NCBI GenBank assembly: GCA_949128015.1
Contig: CASBRC010000430.1
Location: 1-11,690 of the forward strand
Length of the DNA stretch: 11,690 nt
Direction: 5' to 3'
DNA from: Synechococcales cyanobacterium PMM_0003
GTDB taxonomy: Bacteria > Cyanobacteriota > Cyanobacteriia > Pseudanabaenales > Pseudanabaenaceae
Of this stretch, positions 6,371-11,690 are shown one piece after another. The notes under the pieces are model-generated. The model did not search any database. It was given only the letters and a program-made list of their open reading frames with translations, and had not been told where the DNA came from. A program made the translations under genes and the position numbers. The stretch's first letter is position 1; each line of letters starts with the position of its first letter.

Positions 6371-8475
6371 GCAACTGCCACAGGGCTATCTAACTTTTTC
6401 AACTGCTGAATTAGTAAGCTCAGAAATAGACCGACATCGGTGACCACACCAACAGACTCAACGGAACCGCGATCGCTAAGTTTAGTAACCACCGCAGGGT
6501 TAATATCCACACAAACCATTTTCACGCCTGCGGGAGTCATGTTACCCACGCCGATGGAGTGCAGCATTGATGAAAGCATCAAAATCATGTCAGCACCGCG
6601 AATTTGTTCGCTGTACAAACGTTGCGCTTCCAGTAAATCCATGACCGTATCAGGCAATGGACCATCATCGCGGATCGATCCAGCGAGGACAAAGGGAATA
6701 TCATTGGTGACACATTCATACATTACGCCAGTTTTCACAAACCCCGACTCAACTGCTTTGTGGATGCTGCCATAGCGACGCACTGAGTTAATTACTTTGA
6801 GATGATGGCGATGTCCACCTTTGACACTGACCCCACGTTTGAGATCGACTCCAAGGGAAGTTCCCATTGAGGATTGCTCCATATCGTGAACTGCGATCGC
6901 ATTACCACCGAGCATCGACTGCACATAGCCTTCACGGATCAAGTAGGCAAGGTGAGGAGCGCCGCCCGTATGGACGACTACGGGACCACAGGAAACAACT
7001 AATTTGCCACCGCGATCGCGAATTTGGCGAAGTTCCCATGCAATTTGTTCGACGATCAGTTCGACGCGACGTTCGCTAGATACGCCAGCACCCATGAACG
7101 AAAATTCTTCTTTCTTGGCGGTATCTCTAGCTTCAGGTTTACGCACAGTCCGCACGCCGTCATAGCCGACGACTACGCGATCGCCTACGACTAAATCACG
7201 CAAGAGTTTACAGGTTGCAATTTTGCCATCGGGACTAATTGCGATCGCAGCATCCATGCGCTGATTGCTACAACGAATCCATTCGCCATCCACACAAGCA
7301 TCAGTAGGATAAATTGTGGATACATAGAAGTCATCAGGAGCGACTCCATCCTGCAAGACTGGCTCAAGATTTGCCGCGCAAGTGTCGCGATCTTGTAACA
7401 CCGCACCGATTTCGATCAGTTCGCCCATGATTGTTTCCATGGTGTCATGGGATGGCGCAGAGATGCGAATTCTGGCGAGAGATGTGCTTTGACGCTGCTC
7501 ACCAAGATTAAATTCTAGAACTTGGAAACTACCGCCATTATCGGTTACCAAATCTAGAGCGCGATTGATGATGCCTGAGTCGAGTAAATGTCCTGTTAAT
7601 TCAACAATGCGAGCTTCTACGCCGCTTGGCTCAATTGCCGCCTGTGCATTAGAAACGGGAACCTCAATAGTCCGCAAAGTCAAGCATTTAGCTGCGCCAC
7701 CTGCTTTGAGAAACTCAGTGAGCGGAGTTTCGATTACATTAAAACCAGCGTCGGTAATGCGTTGTTTTAAGCGATCGCTGATTTTGTTCATCACCACATT
7801 GCGATCGACATTCACCGCGTTACAAGCAAAGTTGACAGCATCCGCTTCTTCGATCGCAATTCGCTTATCCACAGGAACCCGCATCTCAATCAAGCGATTG
7901 GAATAGGAATCAAAAGCAGGAGGATAATAGAGCAAATATCCGCCTGTTAAAGGACAAAAGCAGGTATCAAGGTGATAGAAGCGATTATCAATTAAACGTA
8001 GCGAAAGAACTTCGACATCCAGCCATTTTGCCAAATAGGGGTGAGCATCAAGTTCTGAACGGAAACCATAGCCAGCCCAGAGCCAACCACCAGTGCGATC
8101 GAACAAAGCATCACCCGCACCTTCAAATGGCAAATCCTTGGGCAGTTCAAATACTGTAAAACCCTTAGACTCAAACCATGCTTTGAAATATGGCTCTTCG
8201 CCTTGACGTTCTTTGTGCAAAAAACGACTGAGTACAGCTTTGTCACCTAGTACCAATCCAGCATTGGCGGTAAATACCATATCTGGCCAGCCTTTTTCGG
8301 GTGTCACTAGCTCAACATTGACTAAACCCTTGAGGACTCCATAGAGTTTTTGCCATTGCACCACAGCGCGATCGCGACTAGATTTGTGGACGTTGCCCTC
8401 CATCCAAGGATTGATCACATAGTCTACGTCGTAGTGATCGGGGGCACACATCAGATAATTCAATTGGGCAGTCAT
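6364..8475 (-). CDS. argZ: Arginine dihydrolase ArgZ/AgrE (LOR/SDH-domain protein)
   Basis: A 703-aa cytosolic enzyme. Its N-terminal amidinotransferase-fold domain (about 1-285) hydrolyses arginine to ornithine, CO2 and two NH3, the entry to the cyanobacterial ornithine-ammonia cycle and cyanophycin nitrogen release. Residues matching the described active site are present: Asn22 (INPW), Asn71 (TANAG), Glu118 (PFEGAGD), His168 (YHLD) and nucleophile Cys264 (AAKCLTLR). The C-terminal part (about 290-700) is the TIGR00300 LOR/SDH region; in Anabaena AgrE it converts ornithine to proline, while in Synechocystis ArgZ that activity is not established. ATG at 8475 gives the family start MTAQLNYLMCAP. 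An in-frame TTG at 8556 would add 27 hydrophobic residues not expected in the family. No clear Shine-Dalgarno is seen. Several HIP1 sites lie within the gene. Confidence 0.95.
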   Translation of the reverse strand: MTAQLNYLMCAPDHYDVDYVINPWMEGNVHKSSRDRAVVQWQKLYGVLKGLVNVELVTPEKGWPDMVFTANAGLVLGDKAVLSRFLHKERQGEEPYFKAWFESKGFTVFELPKDLPFEGAGDALFDRTGGWLWAGYGFRSELDAHPYLAKWLDVEVLSLRLIDNRFYHLDTCFCPLTGGYLLYYPPAFDSYSNRLIEMRVPVDKRIAIEEADAVNFACNAVNVDRNVVMNKISDRLKQRITDAGFNVIETPLTEFLKAGGAAKCLTLRTIEVPVSNAQAAIEPSGVEARIVELTGHLLDSGIINRALDLVTDNGGSFQVLEFNLGEQRQSTSLARIRISAPSHDTMETIMGELIEIGAVLQDRDTCAANLEPVLQDGVAPDDFYVSTIYPTDACVDGEWIRCSNQRMDAAIAISPDGKIATCKLLRDLVVGDRVVVGYDGVRTVRKPEARDTAKKEEFSFMGAGVSSERRVELIVEQIAWELRQIRDRGGKLVVSCGPVVVHTGGAPHLAYLIREGYVQSMLGGNAIAVHDMEQSSMGTSLGVDLKRGVSVKGGHRHHLKVINSVRRYGSIHKAVESGFVKTGVMYECVTNDIPFVLAGSIRDDGPLPDTVMDLLEAQRLYSEQIRGADMILMLSSMLHSIGVGNMTPAGVKMVCVDINPAVVTKLSDRGSVESVGVVTDVGLFLSLLIQQLKKLDSPVAVAA

Positions 8476-8510
8476 AAATAAAAGTAAATAATTAGGAGAT
8501 AACGCAAAAT

Positions 8511-8564
8511 TTGGCACCACAATGGCAGCAACCAAAATTTGCCAAACAATTGCCAAGCTGCCAA
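8511..8564 (-). promoter_or_regulatory. TTGGCA repeat cluster in the argZ leader
   Basis: On the plus strand TGCCAA occurs at 8540-8545, 8551-8556 and 8559-8564, with the inverted form TTGGCA at 8511-8516. They lie between a possible -10 and the argZ ATG. Such repeated hexamers can be operator half-sites or RNA structure elements. No known regulator's consensus is recognised. Confidence 0.35.
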
Positions 8565-8570
8565 TCTTTT

Positions 8571-8599
8571 ATCATACCTAATCCCCCAACCTATTAATG
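8571..8599 (-). promoter_or_regulatory. Possible argZ promoter
   Basis: Minus-strand TATGAT (8571-8576) sits 17 nt from CATTAA (8594-8599), a poor -35. The predicted leader is about 90 nt and would contain the TTGGCA cluster. No GTA-N8-TAC (NtcA) site was seen in this interval. Confidence 0.3.
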
Positions 8600-8642
8600 C
8601 TATTAAAAGTTATCATCTCCTGATAATTGCATAAATTATCGG

Positions 8643-8672
8643 GGCTTGTAACAGTGCAAAGCGCTGCAAGCC
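8643..8672. terminator. Hairpin just downstream of the YggT gene
   Basis: GGCTTG (8643-8648) pairs with CAAGCC (8667-8672), and CAGTGC with GCGCTG inside, leaving a 3-nt bulge. It begins 7 nt after the YggT stop. It lacks a U-run on the minus strand, so termination is only a possibility. Confidence 0.35.
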
Positions 8673-8678
8673 AGAAAA

Positions 8679-9104
8679 TTAAGGTCGAGCGTAGATAAAT
8701 TTGACCAGCCTGACAGCCAACCAACCAGCAAGTGAATATACAACGATCGCAATTAGGATATTGACATCAAAAATATTAGCTACACTATTAGAAGTCGGAC
8801 TAATAAATAATGTGGAAAATGGAGCCATAAATGGAGCAGAAAGATTGTAAATGAACTGAGTAAATTCATTTTGTGTATTCGCTCCCGTAAAACGCAGTAA
8901 GAAGCGCAACATTAATAAAATTTCTAGCGCTCCCACCAGAAAATAAATTCCGTTAATAATCCAAGCATATATTCCTCTGCGTCTACCAATTTCTAGCCTT
9001 CCTTCTAACCTTCCTTCTTCTTGTTGTAGACGAAAAGCTTCTTCATCATTTCTCAGTTCTTGACGACGTTCAGAATTAGTTTGTTCATAAGGTTCCTTAT
9101 TCAT
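8679..9104 (-). CDS. YggT family membrane protein
   Basis: A 141-aa protein. The first 43 residues are charged and Glu/Arg-rich (EEAFRLQQEEGRLEGRLEIG) and cytoplasmic. Two membrane helices follow, at about 46-70 and 113-135. YggT hallmarks are the helix end LRFLLRFTGANTQNEFTQFI (66-85) and the PFMAPFSTLF loop (91-100). Plant and cyanobacterial relatives have been linked to thylakoid or nucleoid organisation and cytochrome assembly, but the function here is not known. GGAGAG lies 7 nt before the ATG at 9104. Cyanobacterial YggT proteins are often about 90-100 aa; the extra length here is the acidic/basic N-terminal tail. Confidence 0.85.
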   Translation of the reverse strand: MNKEPYEQTNSERRQELRNDEEAFRLQQEEGRLEGRLEIGRRRGIYAWIINGIYFLVGALEILLMLRFLLRFTGANTQNEFTQFIYNLSAPFMAPFSTLFISPTSNSVANIFDVNILIAIVVYSLAGWLAVRLVKFIYARP

Positions 9105-9159
9105 TGGTAGCTCTCCATTCTATAATTTGCGCTGGGAAGAAATAAGCAAAAACAAATCA

Positions 9160-9260
9160 CAGCAAATCTCGATCAAATGAACCACAGTAAATTTTTTAAA
9201 AGGGCTACTAAGCAACCCTTTTAAAAAATTTATTGGTACGGGTTTGCTCGGAATTTGCTG
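9160..9260. repeat. 101-bp nested palindrome
   Basis: The outer inverted repeat is CAGCAAAT (9160-9167) / ATTTGCTG (9253-9260). It continues with a weaker match (CGATCAAA against CGAGCAAA). The arms then diverge, and a perfect 17-bp inner stem follows (TAAATTTTTTAAAAGGG, 9188-9204, with 9216-9232, loop 11 nt). It lies 3' of the DUF5670-type gene and 5' of the YggT gene. The inner stem, with its A/T tracts, would also serve as a terminator for the former. Confidence 0.75.
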
Positions 9261-9270
9261 TATGAGCTAA

Positions 9271-9426
9271 TTAGATAATGCGGCGACCAATAAATATATT
9301 GTAAACGATTCCAATTGCAGCCAAAACCAGCAGTAAATGAATTAAGCCACCACCAACATTAATTGAAAATCCTAACAGCCAGAGGATTAGAAGTACACCG
9401 ACAGCAGTCCAAATTAGATTAACCAT
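9271..9426 (-). CDS. Small Lmo0937/DUF5670-type membrane protein
   Basis: A 51-aa protein of two hydrophobic helices: VNLIWTAVGVLLILWLLGF, then a Gly-rich turn (SINVGGGLIH), then LLLVLAAIGIVYNIF, ending in a basic RR tail. The pattern IW...LWLLGF...GGxIHLLLVLA...GRR is that of the Lmo0937 family/DUF5670 small membrane proteins, which are often near stress genes; function unknown. A weak GAGAG precedes the ATG by about 6 nt. Neighbouring CsbD genes fit a general-stress setting, but the spacing argues for a separate transcript. Confidence 0.8.
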   Translation of the reverse strand: MVNLIWTAVGVLLILWLLGFSINVGGGLIHLLLVLAAIGIVYNIFIGRRII

Positions 9427-9475
9427 TTTTTTCTCTCACTTAAAAACAAAGATTGTCAACATTAACTTAAGGAAA

Positions 9476-9524
9476 GACTTTAGAACTTAAAGGATTACAC
9501 AGTAGTTCTTTAAGTTCTAAAGTC
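9476..9524 (-). terminator. Hairpin terminator of the double-CsbD gene
   Basis: A perfect 17-bp stem, GACTTTAGAACTTAAAG (9476-9492) with its complement at 9508-9524, loop 15 nt. It starts 19 nt after the stop at 9544. The stem is AT-rich, and no clear U-tract follows on the minus strand, so it could be a processing or stabilising hairpin. Confidence 0.6.
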
Positions 9525-9543
9525 AGTAGAACGAAATCAAACC

Positions 9544-10038
9544 TTAATTGAGCATGTCCTGAACTTTATCCTTCACATCTTCGATAATATTACGAGCCTC
9601 GCCTTCTCCTTGCTTAGCTTTGCCAATGGCTTGATTTTCATAATTGCCAGTGACCTTGCCAGCTGTCTCCTGTAGCTTGCCTTCAACATTTTTTGTCGCG
9701 GCTTTGGCTCTTCCTTGCAAGCTCATGTCGTCTTTCACATCGGCGGCAGCATTACGAGCGTTACTTTCAATCTGCTTTGCCTTACCAGCAGCTTTATTCT
9801 TTGGATCATCAGTAATATTGCCGATCGCTTCTTGAGTTTTGCCTTCAATATTTTTGGTAGCTGCTTCCACCTTGCCCCATCCCAAAGCAATCAGATGATT
9901 TGATTGACTAGCAGACGAGATTGGTGAAATTGCTGCCCAACTATTTCCAATAGCAAAGCCAAAAGTGGTGATAGTTGAAATAAATACAACTAAGCTAAGT
10001 GTTACTAATAGCTTGCGAGCTTGTTGAAATAGAATCAT
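9544..10038 (-). CDS. Exported protein with two CsbD-like domains
   Basis: A 164-aa protein. An N-terminal hydrophobic segment (9-31, LLVTLSLVVFISTITTFGFA) followed by GNSWAA looks like a signal peptide, with cleavage near 35-36. Two CsbD repeats follow: about 57-103 (VEAATKNIEGKTQEAIGNIT, DDPKNKAAGKAKQIE) and 108-154 (GRAKAATKNVEGKLQETAGK, AIGKAKQGEGEARN). CsbD proteins are small, charged, stress-induced proteins of unknown activity that resemble LEA proteins. The second repeat is preceded by Met105-Ser-Leu-Gln, exactly how the stand-alone CsbD protein at 10259-10444 begins. ATG at 10038 is supported by TTGGAGAATAAAATG, where GGAG is the ribosome site; that TTG (10050) is not the start. If exported, it would act in the periplasm or lumen, unusual for CsbD. 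Confidence 0.85.
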   Translation of the reverse strand: MILFQQARKLLVTLSLVVFISTITTFGFAIGNSWAAISPISSASQSNHLIALGWGKVEAATKNIEGKTQEAIGNITDDPKNKAAGKAKQIESNARNAAADVKDDMSLQGRAKAATKNVEGKLQETAGKVTGNYENQAIGKAKQGEGEARNIIEDVKDKVQDMLN

Positions 10039-10088
10039 TTTATTCTCCAAATTTGTTGAAATTATTTAAGTTAGTGGTTATCTTACTT

Positions 10089-10181
10089 ATTTACTGATGC
10101 TTATATAGCAATCCAAAACCATTTGTATTTGAATTAGGATTCGACTACTCATTTAGGATTGCCTATACAGCATCAGTAAAT
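10089..10181. repeat. 93-bp inverted-repeat element
   Basis: The outer arms ATTTACTGATGC (10089-10100) and GCATCAGTAAAT (10170-10181) are perfect. With one mismatch they extend to ACTTATTTACTG at 10085 and to 10185. Inner arms carry GCAATCC (10108-10114) and GGATTGC (10156-10162). Between them is a loop of about 40 nt with a second AGGATT copy. The TATAGCAATCC-type arm looks like a dispersed cyanobacterial intergenic repeat (recalled, not searched). It lies 3' of the small CsbD gene and directly upstream of the double-CsbD gene. Confidence 0.7.
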
Positions 10182-10258
10182 TAGTCGTTTGTGCAGAACT
10201 AAGAGATTTAGAGAGAGTTGAGATTAGAAACTTATCTTAACTCCCTAGAAATAAAACA

Positions 10259-10444
10259 TTAGTCATTGACAATCTTTTTAGCTTCGTCTTTCACATCTTC
10301 AGTCATGTGACGAGCTTTAGCCTCGACTTGCTTTGCCTTCCCTTCTGCTTGAGTCTTAGGATCTCCAGTCATATCTCCTACAGCTTCTTGTACTTTGCCT
10401 TCAACGTTTTTGGCGGTTGCCTTGGCTTTATCTTGTAAGCTCAT
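10259..10444 (-). CDS. CsbD family stress protein
   Basis: A 61-aa, highly charged, cytosolic protein. It begins MSLQDKAKATAKNVEGKVQE and contains the CsbD repeat with GDPKTQAEGKAKQVEAKAR. The size is typical of the family, which is induced by general stress in other bacteria, with unknown biochemical activity. A strong ribosome site, AAGGAG, lies 6 nt before the ATG at 10444, suggesting high expression. It is closely related to the second domain of the adjacent exported protein, so the pair probably arose by local duplication. Confidence 0.92.
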   Translation of the reverse strand: MSLQDKAKATAKNVEGKVQEAVGDMTGDPKTQAEGKAKQVEAKARHMTEDVKDEAKKIVND

Positions 10445-10621
10445 GATATGCTCCTTATTAAATTGATTTAAGAACGAAATTATCTGAATTGAGTCAACAT
10501 ATCTTCGTCTACCACTACATTGACAGTCGCTCGGGTTATTTCCTGAATGAATTGATTGAATTGATTGATTACGATATAAAACGTAAGATAAAAAAATAGA
10601 AGCTTTACATCCATTTTCTTA

Positions 10622-10720
10622 CTAAGTAAATAGAGATAATAAAAATTTAAATCTCAGAAAGCTGTGGCGTATACGCCACAGCTTTCTGAGATCTGGTTTT
10701 TATTATGCTTATCTACTTAG
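10622..10720. repeat. 99-bp nested palindrome with 42-bp perfect core
   Basis: The core at 10651-10692 is a perfect 42-bp palindrome with no loop (arm ATCTCAGAAAGCTGTGGCGT...). It is flanked by imperfect arms: CTAAGTA (10622-10628) against TACTTAG (10714-10720), and ATAATAAAAA against TTTTTATTAT. The right arm covers the stop codon of the beta-barrel gene (10717-10719). The core resembles that of the element at 1041-1176 (CCAGAAGATGTGGGCGGCG against CTCAGAAAGCTGTGGCG). It could terminate the beta-barrel transcript. Confidence 0.8.
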
Positions 10721-11514
10721 AAGTTATAGGCAATTCCAAGTAAGACTCCTAATTCAGTTTGATTAAGAAATGTCAGATTAGCCGCTACGTTGACAGTAAA
10801 AGTCTGCGAAATAGGTATATCAACTCCAGCAGTAATTAATCCACCAATGTTTGAATCAGAACTCGTCTTAAAGGCAAGCCCACCACCTAGATAGGGAGCT
10901 ATGACAAGGTCTGAAGTGAGAAATGATTGTGGTGCAAAATCGTAAGTAAATGGAACTAAGACTGTAACGAAATTGCTGAGTAATAAAACACTAGGTCGTA
11001 GTGAAAAAGAGTTGCTCAGTCCAATCTTGCTGATAATCGCAAAGTCCGCCCTACTACCAAAATTACCACCTACACCGAGATAGCTAGGACCACCACGTGT
11101 AGCTTTAAGCCCTAATGTTTCATCATTTTGGGCTATGTACACCTGTGATATTTGACTAGCCTTGCCCAACTTAGGCATAGAAGCGATAGATGAGATCTGA
11201 TTGTTGTTGTTGCTACTTATTGTTGTAGTTTCAACAGGTTTGCTGATAGGAGCTTCTCGCGGGATCATCAACGACGAATCATCAATTTCGCTGATCGCTT
11301 GTAAATCTTTATAGTCACGAGATACAGAATTTTTGGCATCTTCTAATTGCCCATGAGGATATTGATCTTCGTTGGAAACTAGGGATTCCTTATTTTTCTC
11401 CGCTAGCCTTCCATTTTCAGCAATCACTTCAGCCTTCATTGGCATGGTAAAACTCAATCCAATGGTAGCAAAACAGAAAGATAGAGCAATGCTTTTTTTA
11501 GAGTTAAATTTCAT
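10717..11514 (-). CDS. Exported protein with C-terminal outer-membrane beta-barrel-like domain
   Basis: A 265-aa protein I do not recognise as a named family. A signal peptide is visible (MKFNSKKSIALSFCFATIGL, cleavage near MKA/EV at 28-29). Residues about 30-140 are low-complexity, polar and probably disordered, with an NNNN run at 102-105. Residues 143-265 alternate in beta-strand style (SYLGVGGNFG, SLRPSVLLLS, APYLGGGLAF, GLITAGVDIPI, TVNVAANLTFL) and end LLGIAYNF, with the terminal Phe typical of BAM-inserted barrels. That suggests a small outer-membrane barrel of about eight strands. ATG at 11514 is preceded by GGGATAAT; a GTG at 11517 is possible. It is transcribed alone. Confidence 0.75.
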   Translation of the reverse strand: MKFNSKKSIALSFCFATIGLSFTMPMKAEVIAENGRLAEKNKESLVSNEDQYPHGQLEDAKNSVSRDYKDLQAISEIDDSSLMIPREAPISKPVETTTISSNNNNQISSIASMPKLGKASQISQVYIAQNDETLGLKATRGGPSYLGVGGNFGSRADFAIISKIGLSNSFSLRPSVLLLSNFVTVLVPFTYDFAPQSFLTSDLVIAPYLGGGLAFKTSSDSNIGGLITAGVDIPISQTFTVNVAANLTFLNQTELGVLLGIAYNF

Positions 11515-11544
11515 CACAATTATCCCAAGTTATTTTGTAAGTTA

Positions 11545-11573
11545 AGTATACGAACCAGAAAACCCAGATAGAC
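11545..11573 (-). promoter_or_regulatory. Possible promoter of the beta-barrel gene
   Basis: Minus-strand TATACT (11545-11550) is a good -10 about 30 nt from the ATG. The -35 region 17 nt further up (around 11568-11573) is weak, so an activator or an alternative sigma factor may be needed. Confidence 0.35.
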
Positions 11574-11581
11574 TTTTCACT

Positions 11582-11686
11582 AACTAGAGTCTATTAAGAA
11601 CCAATATTTTTGTTAAAAGTGTTGCTTTACAACACTTTTAACAAAAATATTGCGGTTTACGCGATCGCAAATTGCGACACCTAGTT
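11582..11686. repeat. 105-bp nested palindrome at the window edge
   Basis: A perfect 23-bp inner stem (CAATATTTTTGTTAAAAGTG..., 11602-11624 with 11630-11652, 5-nt loop) lies inside a short outer inverted repeat, AACTAG (11582-11587) / CTAGTT (11681-11686). The two spacers differ: the right one carries a HIP1 site (GCGATCGC at about 11661), the left does not. It could be the terminator of a gene beyond the window. Confidence 0.65.
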
Positions 11687-11690
11687 CTAC

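Noticed and set aside
8476..8556. 27-residue hydrophobic N-terminal extension of ArgZ from a TTG
   Set aside because: The family begins at MTAQLNYLMCAP, where active-site numbering (Cys264) fits. The extension lies over the leader and its repeats.
8643..8672. tRNA-like or structured RNA gene
   Set aside because: It is only a 30-nt hairpin with a bulge; no cloverleaf or conserved T-loop is present.
10546..10571. Short tandem ATTGATTGA repeats as an iteron or CRISPR-like array
   Set aside because: The unit is very short and degenerate, with no spacers and no replication or cas gene nearby.

Overview
The window looks like chromosomal DNA from a filamentous or unicellular cyanobacterium, plausibly Pseudanabaena-like. 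The grounds are many HIP1 octamers (GCGATCGC) inside the conserved genes, a full-length ArgZ/AgrE arginine dihydrolase, a ComFB protein of the cyanobacterial type, and cyanobacterial GH57, YggT and CsbD proteins. The genus is a guess. All calls rest on reading the sequence; no database search was run.

Left part (1-1820): the 3' third of a dead IS200/IS605-type tnpB with its right-end hairpin abuts an FtsL-like single-pass membrane protein gene. Next comes a 136-bp nested palindrome, then a DUF192 lipoprotein gene. That gene starts head-to-head, 3 bp away, from the next block. Middle (1822-8475): a GH57 glucan-active enzyme is followed by a ComFB nucleotide-second-messenger receptor on the plus strand. 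These converge, with overlapping TAA stops, on a minus-strand pair: a HEPN-like/CBS fusion protein followed by a peroxiredoxin-fold protein that lacks the usual active-site Cys. A strong terminator separates this pair from the large argZ gene, which lies upstream on the same strand.

Right part (8476-11690): an AT-richer run of minus-strand envelope and stress genes. They are a YggT-family membrane protein, a 51-aa Lmo0937/DUF5670-type membrane peptide, an exported double-CsbD protein, a stand-alone CsbD protein, and a signal-peptide-bearing outer-membrane beta-barrel candidate. Each gene has its own spacing and a hairpin nearby, so they look mostly monocistronic. No stretch over 300 bp lacks a gene.

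The most unusual thing in the window is a set of five intergenic elements of about 93-136 bp. They share one architecture (short outer inverted repeats, diverged arms, a near-perfect inner palindrome) but differ in sequence. They sit between genes, mostly at 3' ends, where they could work as terminators or be non-autonomous mobile elements. Other points of interest are the HEPN-like/CBS fusion, the two-domain CsbD protein that still carries the start motif of its one-domain neighbour inside it, and a cluster of TTGGCA repeats in front of argZ.
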